Shown piece by piece: positions 1 to 5,108 of a stretch of DNA of 5,108 nucleotides. The notes below the pieces were generated by a model. It was not told the DNA's origin. It saw only the letters and a program-made list of their open reading frames with translations, and did not search any database. A program made the translations under genes and the position numbers. The number at the start of each line of letters is the position of its first letter. Position 1 is the stretch's first letter. Origin of the DNA: Candidatus Aminicenantota bacterium (GTDB lineage: Bacteria > Acidobacteriota > Aminicenantia > UBA2199); contig CP070627.1 of the NCBI GenBank assembly GCA_020355945.1, positions 8,545,467-8,550,574 on the forward strand. The letters are read 5' to 3'.

Positions 1-26
1 CACAGAGGTCACAGAGTAAAAAAAAT

Positions 27-66
27 TAGCCACGAAGTTACAGTGAAGCATGAAGGGACACGAAGG
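27..66 (+). repeat. 40-bp GCCACGAAG-type dispersed repeat, copy 1
   Basis: This stretch begins TAGCCACGAAG and ends CACGAAGG, with internal CAGTGAAG and CATGAAG units. It matches the reverse complement of 2670-2709 at 36 of 40 positions by eye. Bases 1-16 immediately upstream carry two CACAGAG units 9 bp apart and are probably part of the same composite repeat. Similar CACGAAG and CACAGAG repeats are scattered between genes in many environmental bacterial genomes. No function is known to me. Confidence 0.8.
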
Positions 67-216
67 AAAAGAAATGTGTGTAAAGTGCGTAATCTGTTGT
101 TTCTTATTTTCATACGTCTCCGGGTGAGGCTTGCATCATGACGGGATGCAAAAAAGGCATGGACGAATGCGGGCGCATAAGGACCAGATTTAATCAAAAG
201 TTTTTGCGGGGGTCCA

Positions 217-273
217 GGGGGCAGTTTTTTCAAAAAGCGCCCCCCTATGGTTCACGGAGCCGAAGGCGCTTTT
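217..273 (+). promoter_or_regulatory. Two mutually exclusive hairpins just before the vWA gene
   Basis: Hairpin A pairs GGGGGC (217-222) with GCCCCC (239-244), and its loop contains T and A tracts that can also pair. Hairpin B pairs AAAAGCGCC (233-241) with GGCGCTTTT (265-273), and inside it GGTTC (249-253) pairs with GAGCC (257-261) with one G-U pair. Both need bases 239-241, so only one can form at a time. Hairpin B ends 5 nt before ATG 279, has a short T run, and would cover the normal ribosome-binding region. This could be an attenuator-like switch. It could equally be a decayed copy of a G- and C-tract intergenic repeat that happens to fold. Confidence 0.4.
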
Positions 274-278
274 AGAAA

Positions 279-1928
279 ATGAGTGTTTTAATTACAACAG
301 GAGTAGTAATACTGGTAGTGCTTTACATGACCTATCCGCGTTTTTTGCGGCGTCGGCTTTCTGGTGCGCGTTTTTTTAAGGATTTGCCTTTGCCTCGTCA
401 GGGACAATCGCGATTGCGGTATGGGAAATTGGAATTAACTCTTCCTTTTTTTCTCCAGTTATTTGTTTTATTACTTCTTTTAGCAGCCGTGTTTTTCATT
501 AACAAAAAGATCAGGGGTGATGAAGCGGAAGGATTAGGTTTATGGTTCATCGTGGATACTTCAGCCAGTATGAGTACCAGGCAAGGTAACGAACCACGAA
601 TGTCTGCTGCTGTGCGTGAGGTTGAACTGGCTGTTGACCAGGCTCAAAAGGCAGCGAAAAAAAAAGAACTTTGTTTCCGGTTATCTGCCATGGACCTGGA
701 GCGCCGGGATCTGGTCACCTGGGGTAATGCCTTTAATATTCGCCAGGCTGTTCAAAACTTGAAACCGCGGCCATTGGGTACGGATTTAGGAATCATCCAC
801 CGGGTGTTCCGATTATTAAAAGATCAATCCCAATTGAACGATCAGTGTCGGGTCAGTCACATCGTAGTGGTGACAGACATCCCTGCCCCGGCCTGGTTGT
901 GGGAAAGTGAAAACATCGAAGTGGTATGGCGTGATATAGGCCAACCGGTAGATAACCTGGGATTTACCAATATCCGGGCATCCAGGAACCCTTTAACCGG
1001 GCTGGCCTCAGAAGTGTTGATCGAAGTGACCGTTTATGGCACACCACCGGCAGATGCTCGAATTTTGGTTACAGCAGTGGATAACGATAATATAAAAGTG
1101 AAGGATGAAGTATTAAATTGGCAGCAAGGGAGGAGTTGGCAGGGTCGTTTCGTACCTGCCGGTGCAGGGCAATACCAATTGAAACTGTCCCCGGGTGGTG
1201 CTTATACCTATGATGATACTGCTGTTATTGAAATTGATGAAGGACAGGAAATTCGAGTGGATTGGCAATTAGCAGACCGTGGGTTACTTCGGCAAATAGG
1301 TTGGGTAGAAGATAAAATTAATCCTCACCTGAGAGTAACTTCTGATAAAACAATCCCGATGGACATTCCCACGTTAATTGTCGGGCCGGGGTACAATAGG
1401 TACGGCACTGGTAGTAAAGAGCCGTCTGTTATTCGTGATTTCATGGAAACCAGTCCGCTGCTGGCGGATGTAAATCTTGACGCGGTAGAAACCCTGGGGC
1501 TTCGCGGTATTGAACTGCCAGGGGAATTTCAACCGGTTTTACGGGGAATAGATGGAACCGTATGGTTAGGCCAGGCAGAGAATCCTTTAAGAGCTTTTGT
1601 TCCGGGTTTGCCCACGGGAACAGACGATACTGTCGGTCGATTTTCAGCCACGGTTTTTTTTAATGCGGTTCGGTGGCTGCTGCAAAAGCGGGATTTACCT
1701 CCGGTTTACACCCTCACATCACCTCATGCAATTGAACCTGCAGCCAACCGGTTGGTATTGCACAAAGATGAAGGTAATACCCAACGGGTTTCCCGGTCAT
1801 CAGGGAAATTAGAAGATTTAAAACCTGTAACCGGCAAAGGTGCTGCCATTCCATTATGGCCGATTTTATTGATGGCAGCGGTGGTGTTGTTTTTAATTGA
1901 ACGAGCAATAGCTGCATGGTCCCGATAA
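279..1928 (+). CDS. BatA-type membrane-anchored vWA domain protein
   Basis: This 549-aa protein has the layout of BatA/aerotolerance-type vWA proteins: two N-terminal membrane segments (about residues 3-20 and 53-74) separated by a basic stretch, a vWA domain (about 87-220), a long beta-rich periplasmic region, and a C-terminal membrane helix (about 524-546) ending in a short basic tail. The metal-ion-dependent adhesion site looks complete: DTSAS at 93-97, T168 in GTDL and D200 in VVVTD, so it should bind a divalent metal and a partner protein. Proteins of this layout often sit beside MoxR ATPase and DUF58 genes and are thought to act in envelope stress or complex assembly. No such neighbour lies in this window. 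ATG 279 is the first possible start after an in-frame TAG at 273-275, and later starts would lose the first helix. There is no strong Shine-Dalgarno; GAAGG at 262-266 is distant. The fold is confident, the cellular role is inferred. Confidence 0.88.
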   Translation: MSVLITTGVVILVVLYMTYPRFLRRRLSGARFFKDLPLPRQGQSRLRYGKLELTLPFFLQLFVLLLLLAAVFFINKKIRGDEAEGLGLWFIVDTSASMSTRQGNEPRMSAAVREVELAVDQAQKAAKKKELCFRLSAMDLERRDLVTWGNAFNIRQAVQNLKPRPLGTDLGIIHRVFRLLKDQSQLNDQCRVSHIVVVTDIPAPAWLWESENIEVVWRDIGQPVDNLGFTNIRASRNPLTGLASEVLIEVTVYGTPPADARILVTAVDNDNIKVKDEVLNWQQGRSWQGRFVPAGAGQYQLKLSPGGAYTYDDTAVIEIDEGQEIRVDWQLADRGLLRQIGWVEDKINPHLRVTSDKTIPMDIPTLIVGPGYNRYGTGSKEPSVIRDFMETSPLLADVNLDAVETLGLRGIELPGEFQPVLRGIDGTVWLGQAENPLRAFVPGLPTGTDDTVGRFSATVFFNAVRWLLQKRDLPPVYTLTSPHAIEPAANRLVLHKDEGNTQRVSRSSGKLEDLKPVTGKGAAIPLWPILLMAAVVLFLIERAIAAWSR

Positions 1929-1959
1929 ACCTCGGTCTGTCCTCGTTTTTAATTTTTTT

Positions 1960-2074
1960 GCCACGGATTTGCACGGATCATCACGGACTTTCATAGGTGG
2001 ACTTACCTTTTTGTTTTTATTGATTTATTGAATTCTTCCGTGCTAATCCGTGTTTCTCCGTGTTCGTCCGTGGC
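1960..2074. repeat. Inverted repeat of CACGGA units with 10-bp phase
   Basis: The left arm has CACGGA at 1962, 1972 and 1982. The right arm has the reverse complement TCCGTG at 2037, 2047, 2057 and 2067. Every interval within an arm is exactly 10 bp, about one DNA helical turn. The arms are bounded by GCCACGGA and TCCGTGGC and separated by a T-rich centre of about 48 bp. The right arm has one unit more than the left; CATAGG at 1992 may be the worn fourth left unit. Related CACGGATTAACACGG repeats are widespread intergenic elements with no agreed function. As RNA the arms could form an interrupted stem. Confidence 0.85.
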
Positions 2075-2103
2075 TAAAGAATAACCGGGTCGCGCGTTTC
2101 CTA

Positions 2104-2132
2104 TTGCCAAAACAGTAATTTTATATGATAAT
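2104..2132 (+). promoter_or_regulatory. Candidate sigma-70 promoter for the 158-aa protein
   Basis: TTGCCA (2104-2109) and GATAAT (2127-2132) are each close to the -35 and -10 consensus, with a 17-bp spacer. An overlapping TATGAT at 2124-2129 would give a 14-bp spacer. A start near 2139 would leave a leader of about 30 nt before ATG 2168. The region is A+T-rich, so chance matches are possible. Confidence 0.4.
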
Positions 2133-2167
2133 TAAAATATGAAACATGAATTGTCAGGTTTGATGAA

Positions 2168-2644
2168 ATGAAAAAACATCTTGTCATCATTATTGCCGGC
2201 ATTGTTATTTTTGCCTTTACCATCAGCAAGTACCAGGGCTGTGGTTTACTTGAAAGGATTTACAAATTTAGAGCGGTCAAAGCCCGGGTACATGCAGTGC
2301 TGCAAGGAATCCAATTGAAAAGTGATGGTAGTGGCACTGTTGGGGATGAGCAGATGGCACTCAGTCGTTGGTACGCGGATTTGATTGTGATAAGCGACAT
2401 GCAAGAATTAGGCAAAGCATCCGATGCATTTGATAATTGGAGAAAAGAAGCGAGTATCTTCTATATTAATGACTTTACTATCTCAGAGGTAAAACTCGAG
2501 GAAACCCGGGAGGCAAAGCAAGAAGGGGAAAAGGAAGAGAAAAAGCCACCTGTTTTTATTGTTACAGGAACCATTGATGGAGGAACATTTATCATGCGGG
2601 TACCAGGGGGAGATACCATCAGTTGGATCCAGACTCCCTGGTAG
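2168..2644 (+). CDS. Hypothetical 158-aa membrane-anchored protein
   Basis: I do not recognise this family. Residues 1-3 are MKK and residues 4-19 form one hydrophobic segment (an uncleaved anchor or signal peptide), so the rest should lie outside the cytoplasm. Cys25 follows YQG and does not make a convincing lipobox. Residues 27-95 look mainly helical, with a tryptophan in SRWYADL (66-72) and another in NWRKEAS (90-96). Residues 110-126 are a highly charged Glu/Lys linker. The C-terminus (128-158) is probably beta strands, rich in Gly and Val/Ile/Phe, and ends in Trp-Ile-Gln-Thr-Pro-Trp. An in-frame TGA at 2147-2149 limits the start, and a weak AGG at 2156-2158 lies 9 nt before ATG 2168. 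It is separated from the vWA gene by a repeat element and has its own candidate promoter and terminator, so it is probably transcribed alone. Confidence 0.72.
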   Translation: MKKHLVIIIAGIVIFAFTISKYQGCGLLERIYKFRAVKARVHAVLQGIQLKSDGSGTVGDEQMALSRWYADLIVISDMQELGKASDAFDNWRKEASIFYINDFTISEVKLEETREAKQEGEKEEKKPPVFIVTGTIDGGTFIMRVPGGDTISWIQTPW

Positions 2645-2668
2645 CAAAAGATTTTTTTGCTTTTTTTT
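2644..2668 (+). terminator. Weak intrinsic terminator after the 158-aa gene
   Basis: GCAAAA (2644-2649) pairs with TTTTGC (2655-2660) over a 5-nt loop, followed directly by eight T residues (2661-2668). The stem overlaps the last base of the TAG stop codon. The stem is short and A/T-rich, so efficiency is doubtful, but position and T tract fit an intrinsic terminator. Confidence 0.4.
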
Positions 2669-2669
2669 A

Positions 2670-2709
2670 CCTTCGTGTACCTTTACGTTTCACTGTAACT
2701 TCGTGGCTA
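2670..2709 (-). repeat. 40-bp GCCACGAAG-type dispersed repeat, copy 2 (inverted)
   Basis: The reverse complement of this stretch matches 27-66 at 36 of 40 positions, with the first 21 bases from TAGCCACGAAG identical. It faces copy 1, so the vWA gene and the 158-aa gene lie between the two copies. The rest of the intergenic region, 2711-2934, holds no gene that I can support. It contains a short CCCTAAGGG palindrome (2812-2820) and a TGTCCCCTGAAATTT motif (2861-2875) that looks like another repeat remnant. Confidence 0.8.
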
Positions 2710-2885
2710 AAATCAGAAAATGATTGCAATTGTATTTTTTTTCAATTTATGGTATTTAATTTTCTTAACAGGTATAAGCATGCGTAAAGGGAACAAGAAC
2801 AGAGGTCAAATCCCTAAGGGCGGAAGCCTGCCAGTTTCCACATAAAAAAGAGTATGGCCCTGTCCCCTGAAATTTGAAAATAGTG

Positions 2886-2914
2886 TTGACAGAATCGCTT
2901 TTTTATACTAAAAA
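2886..2914 (+). promoter_or_regulatory. Possible promoter for the protease-Uma2 pair
   Basis: A perfect TTGACA (2886-2891) is followed by TATACT (2904-2909), but the spacer is only 12 bp. With the usual 17-bp spacer the -10 would be the weak TAAAAA at 2909-2914. The strong -35 lies about 45 bp before the ATG, a reasonable place, but no single arrangement is fully convincing. Confidence 0.25.
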
Positions 2915-2934
2915 CTGTTTAATAAGGAGAAAAA

Positions 2935-3294
2935 ATGGGTTTAACACATGCACTGCTAAAACTAAAGAAAAGCCATGATCATAAAGCTTTCATCGAGGTA
3001 ACGTTCATAATCGATTCGGGTGCGGTATATAGTTTAGTCCCGGCAGTGGAATTAGAAAAGATAAAAATCAAACCGCATCGTACCATGACGTTTGTATTAG
3101 CAGATGGTACTAAAGTAGAGCGAAAAGTAGGGGATGCTTATTTTGAATGGCATGGTGAAGGCGGTGCTGCACCGGTGATTTTCGGCGAAAAAGGTGATTC
3201 GGCTTTACTGGGTGCAACAGCCTTAGAGAGCCTGGGATTGGTATTGAATCCTTTCACCAGGAAATTAAGCCCAATGCGCATGATGCTGGCATAA
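2935..3294 (+). CDS. Clan AA retropepsin-like aspartic protease
   Basis: The 119-aa product matches the small bacterial clan AA aspartic protease family, which is about this length and starts with MGLTH/MGLTY. The catalytic motif is FIIDSGA (24-30), with Asp27 the presumed catalytic residue. DSG is an accepted variant of the usual DTG. FVLADGTKVER (53-63) corresponds to the flap region, and ALLGATALESLGL (90-102) is the second hydrophobic-Gly motif that closes the retropepsin fold. One copy carries one Asp, so an active enzyme would be a homodimer. No signal peptide or membrane segment is visible, so it is likely cytoplasmic. The start is well supported: AAGGAG at 2924-2929 lies 5 nt before the ATG. 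The Uma2-family gene begins 41 nt downstream on the same strand, suggesting co-transcription. The fold call is strong; the natural substrate of this family is unknown to me. Confidence 0.88.
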   Translation: MGLTHALLKLKKSHDHKAFIEVTFIIDSGAVYSLVPAVELEKIKIKPHRTMTFVLADGTKVERKVGDAYFEWHGEGGAAPVIFGEKGDSALLGATALESLGLVLNPFTRKLSPMRMMLA

Positions 3295-3323
3295 GCGGCT
3301 AAAATTATTTTATCATGGTGCTA

Positions 3324-3329
3324 TAGGAG
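3324..3329 (+). promoter_or_regulatory. Shine-Dalgarno that sets the Uma2 start
   Basis: TAGGAG lies 6 nt before ATG 3336. If translation began at the upstream TTG at 3330 the site would touch the start codon, so ATG 3336 is the better choice. Confidence 0.7.
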
Positions 3330-3335
3330 TTGAAT

Positions 3336-3887
3336 ATGGGAGCCAAAGCACTCCGCATTGAAGATTTGCCTCATTATACGTATGATGATTATGTACAGTG
3401 GGAAGGTCGGTGGGAATTGATCAATGGCATACCATATGCCATGACCCCCGCCCCCAGCGTTAAACATCAACTGATCAGTCAAAATATCGGTGCCCAATTG
3501 CATCAATTATTAGAAAACTGTCCACTTTGCCGGGCAGTATTACCGGTGGACTGGGAAATTACAGAGGAAACGGTAGTTCAACCGGATAACATGGTGATTT
3601 GCGGTGAAAACCCGGATGGAGAAAAACTAACCATAACTCCTGTGCTGGTATTTGAAATTATTTCTCCTTCAACCGTTCGCAAGGACAAGATTATTAAGTA
3701 CAGGCTGTACCAGGAAGCCGGGGTGAAGTATTACTGCATTGTGGACCCGGAGACCAACGACGCAGTGGTTTTTGAGTTAAAAAGCAAGATGTACCATAAA
3801 AGGGAAGAATTTCATGAGGGGAAAATAATTTTTGACTTAGGCCCTTGCAGCATTGCGTTTGATTTCGGTAAAGTCTTTAAACCGTAA
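3336..3887 (+). CDS. Uma2 family (DUF820) PD-(D/E)XK nuclease-fold protein
   Basis: The 183-aa product is a full-length Uma2/DUF820 protein. In order it shows the N-terminal YTYDDYVQWEG segment (14-24), the WELINGIPYAM strand pair (26-36), a SVKHQLIS motif (41-48), VVQPDNMV with Asp84, VLVFEIISPST with Glu107 (103-113), RKDKIIKYRLYQEAGV (115-130) with Lys121, and YYCIVDP (132-138). Asp84, Glu107 and a lysine in the following helix are the expected metal and catalytic positions of this nuclease-like fold, and all are kept. Members are annotated as putative restriction endonucleases, but nuclease activity and biological role are mostly untested; many bacteria carry large numbers of copies. I chose ATG 3336 over the in-frame TTG at 3330 because TAGGAG at 3324-3329 then sits 6 nt upstream. 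It probably shares a transcript with the aspartic protease gene in front. No methyltransferase or specificity gene is adjacent. Confidence 0.9.
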   Translation: MGAKALRIEDLPHYTYDDYVQWEGRWELINGIPYAMTPAPSVKHQLISQNIGAQLHQLLENCPLCRAVLPVDWEITEETVVQPDNMVICGENPDGEKLTITPVLVFEIISPSTVRKDKIIKYRLYQEAGVKYYCIVDPETNDAVVFELKSKMYHKREEFHEGKIIFDLGPCSIAFDFGKVFKP

Positions 3888-3954
3888 ATGAAACAGTTGT
3901 GGGATTTTTTTTATGCGGCAGGGGTTTTTGTTTTATTGTAAAGTAGAGTCAAAA

Positions 3955-3973
3955 GTCCAACAACTTGTTAGAC
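3955..3973. repeat. 19-bp near-palindrome at the YhcG truncation point
   Basis: GTCCAACAACTTGTTAGAC has two 9-bp arms around a central C, with one mismatch (3958 against 3970). It contains the TAG that closes the YhcG fragment frame, and family resemblance starts at its right edge. It could be a protein-binding site, a recombination or insertion junction, or part of a lost element. Nothing nearby names a partner. Confidence 0.5.
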
Positions 3974-4175
3974 AAATGGTATTTTGCTGTGTCAGATCAA
4001 AAATAAAATGATTGCCGAGTATCCCCTTCGAGATATGAGTAAACCCATTGGGATTTCTAACTATCAATTGACAGAGCTTCTACCAGAAGAGTTCAAATCC
4101 AGCCTTCCCACCATCGAAGAATTAAAGGCGGAATTAACAAAGCATTTGAAAAGCAAGAACAAGAAGCAAAAATAG
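3972..4175 (+). pseudogene. C-terminal fragment of a YhcG/DUF1016 PDDEXK nuclease
   Basis: The reading frame after the TAG at 3969-3971 gives TNGILLCQIKNKMIAEY, then RDMSKPIGISNYQL, then LPEEFKSSLPTIEELKAEL and a Lys-rich tail. These are the closing strands and conserved end of the YhcG/DUF1016 family (typically IGLILCK..K..VEYALRD..KPIGV..Y.L...LPEEL...LP). Full-length members are about 350-380 aa, so only roughly the last 65 residues remain, and the N-terminal helical domain and most of the nuclease core are missing. Family resemblance begins right after the 19-bp near-palindrome at 3955-3973, and I find nothing of the missing part in 3888-3971. There is no Shine-Dalgarno and the only early starts are TTG 3984 or ATG 4008, so it is probably untranslated. 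The surviving frame has no internal stop, which suggests a fairly recent truncation. Family assignment is from memory of the motif, not a search. Confidence 0.75.
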
Positions 4176-4290
4176 TAATAATTAAGAGGGTCCACGGATA
4201 TTTAAAAATGCAAAAAAGAAAAGAAAATTTGGTGCAAAAGAATCAGAAAGTCAGACACCTTATCCTTAACTGTTCATAAAGGAATTAAAA

Positions 4291-5076
4291 ATGAATTTTC
4301 CAGAAAACTTATTGATTAACATTTTGGCAAACGCTATTTTTTGGTTTGTTTTGGGCTTTTTAATATGGTTATTTATAAAATTTTCTCAATCCAGATTCCT
4401 TAGATTCTTTGGTTTAGATAAAATTAGAAAGTTAATAGTTTACCTATCCAACTTATGGGAGCCGACAACCGAGAGACCTATAGGATATATCCTTTCAGGT
4501 CATGAATTCTGTGTTACCGAACTTATTAACAGCTTGTTTGGTAGCACACCCTTTCGCTTCCCGGAGATCGTGAGAGGATTGGTTGACAGTTTCTGGGTTG
4601 GGAAAAAAATCGATAAAAAAATTACAGTAAGCCCACTCAACATTAAAGAATTGGTGTTTACAAACATGATCTTAGTAGGTGCAGCAGTTAGAAATAATGG
4701 AAGGAGATATTACGTCGACACAAAAGTTCCATATTTATTAACTGCTGACGATAATAATGAAACTCAAGGTAATGCTTTCAACGCTGGTATAAAAATTAAT
4801 AAAGGTCAACGCAAAAATGAAGTCATTAAAGGTAATTACAATTTCGCAATTGTTGAAAAAATATTCGATGATGAACATAAAACAATAGTATTTATGTGTG
4901 TTGGAACGAGGGGAGATAGCTCCTGGGCTGCAACGGAATATCTTGTACGGCATTGGAGGGAATTAAGGAAAAAATATAAAGATAAAGAATTTGCACTATG
5001 TCTTGGATTTCCAAAATCTGAAAATTACATGAATGTATATGAGGAACCAATTATCTTAAATAGCTTTCCATTCTAA
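4291..5076 (+). CDS. Membrane-anchored alpha/beta protein of unknown function
   Basis: I cannot name a family for this 261-aa protein. It has one N-terminal membrane helix (about residues 11-30) followed by a basic stretch, so the soluble domain is probably cytoplasmic. That domain looks like alternating strands and helices: GYILSGHEFCVTELINSLFG (65-84), NMILVGAAVRNN (125-136), NFAIVEKIF (184-192), then a strand and helix TIVFMCVGTRGDSSWAATEYL (198-218), and FALCLGFP (234-241). The pairing of an ILVG(G)xxxN turn with a later hydrophobic strand-GxxGxxSxxAxxYL helix suggests a Rossmann-like domain in which both glycine loops meet. This is an inference from pattern, not a recognised match. AAAGGA at 4278-4283 lies 7 nt before the ATG, supporting this start. 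The gene is visibly more A+T-rich than the vWA gene and is bordered by short dispersed-repeat motifs, which points to separate acquisition. Confidence 0.72.
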   Translation: MNFPENLLINILANAIFWFVLGFLIWLFIKFSQSRFLRFFGLDKIRKLIVYLSNLWEPTTERPIGYILSGHEFCVTELINSLFGSTPFRFPEIVRGLVDSFWVGKKIDKKITVSPLNIKELVFTNMILVGAAVRNNGRRYYVDTKVPYLLTADDNNETQGNAFNAGIKINKGQRKNEVIKGNYNFAIVEKIFDDEHKTIVFMCVGTRGDSSWAATEYLVRHWRELRKKYKDKEFALCLGFPKSENYMNVYEEPIILNSFPF

Positions 5077-5080
5077 TAAA

Positions 5081-5099
5081 GGGGACGGTACCTAATTTT
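5081..5099 (+). repeat. GGGGACGGTACC-type repeat remnant
   Basis: GGGGACGGTACCTAATTTT begins four bases after the stop codon of the preceding gene and holds the GGTACC palindrome. From memory, this motif and the AGTCAGACACCTT type seen at 4249-4261 recur beside REP-associated (Y1/IS200-like) transposase genes. No transposase is visible here, and the window ends before the right side can be seen. Confidence 0.4.
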
Positions 5100-5108
5100 A
5101 TAATTTTT

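Noticed and set aside
9..233. 74-codon open frame on the minus strand
   Set aside because: It runs through repeat sequence and homopolymer-rich DNA, has no ribosome-binding site, and its predicted peptide shows no domain.
1929..1959. Intrinsic terminator after the vWA gene
   Set aside because: T runs are present, but the preceding CCTCGGTCTGTCCTCG has repeated rather than complementary ends and gives no sound stem.
1714..1974. 86-codon open frame on the minus strand
   Set aside because: It lies antisense to the end of the well-supported vWA gene and begins in the repeat beyond it; the sense frame explains the sequence.
2168..2260. Lipoprotein signal with Cys25 in the 158-aa protein
   Set aside because: The residues before the cysteine are Tyr-Gln-Gly, preceded by Lys, which does not fit a lipobox.
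3321..3506. Minus-strand open frame opposite the Uma2 gene
   Set aside because: The sense strand encodes a clear family member with all motifs, so this is a shadow.
3888..3935. 17-codon frame starting right after the Uma2 stop codon
   Set aside because: It has no ribosome-binding site of its own, is very short and is T-rich; chance explains it.
3955..3973. Integron attC site
   Set aside because: GTCCAAC fits RYYYAAC and GTTAGAC fits GTTRRRY, but they are only 5 nt apart, with no room for the folded stem of an attC site, and no integrase or cassette array is present.
4208..4279. 23-codon frame ending at the Shine-Dalgarno of the unknown membrane protein, as a possible leader peptide
   Set aside because: It has no ribosome-binding site, A-rich codons and no regulatory codon run, and it overlaps a repeat-like motif.
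4738..4953. Minus-strand open frame inside the unknown membrane protein gene
   Set aside because: The sense frame has a good start site and coherent predicted structure; the antisense peptide is low complexity.

Overview
The window looks like a moderate-G+C, gene-sparse stretch of a bacterial chromosome. A BatA-type von Willebrand factor A (vWA) membrane protein and several degenerate dispersed repeats suggest a Gram-negative, repeat-rich lineage. Such repeats occur in many environmental phyla (for example Aminicenantes, Planctomycetes, Bacteroidetes and deltaproteobacteria), and the sequence alone does not settle which. All convincing genes read on the + strand. No RNA gene, CRISPR array or intact transposase is visible.

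Left part (1-2710). A repeat-filled leader (1-278) holds a 40-bp dispersed repeat and a pair of mutually exclusive hairpins that end just before the start of the 549-aa vWA protein (279-1928). Next comes a 115-bp inverted repeat made of CACGGA/TCCGTG units spaced exactly 10 bp apart (1960-2074). It is followed by a candidate promoter and an unrecognised 158-aa membrane-anchored protein (2168-2644), a weak terminator, and an inverted copy of the 40-bp repeat (2670-2709). The two 40-bp copies therefore bracket the vWA gene and the small protein.

Middle part (2711-3887). After an intergenic stretch come two closely spaced genes, probably one transcript: a retropepsin-like clan AA aspartic protease (2935-3294) and a Uma2/DUF820 PD-(D/E)XK-fold protein (3336-3887). 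Both have good Shine-Dalgarno sites.

Right part (3888-5108). A C-terminal scrap of a YhcG/DUF1016 nuclease (3972-4175) begins directly at a 19-bp near-palindrome. After it lies a more A+T-rich gene for a membrane-anchored alpha/beta protein of unknown function (4291-5076), bordered by short motifs that recall transposase-associated repeats. This part reads as accessory DNA with past insertion and decay.

I see no pathway joining all the genes. The parts most worth following are the protease-Uma2 pair, the unknown membrane protein, and the repeat structures around the vWA gene.
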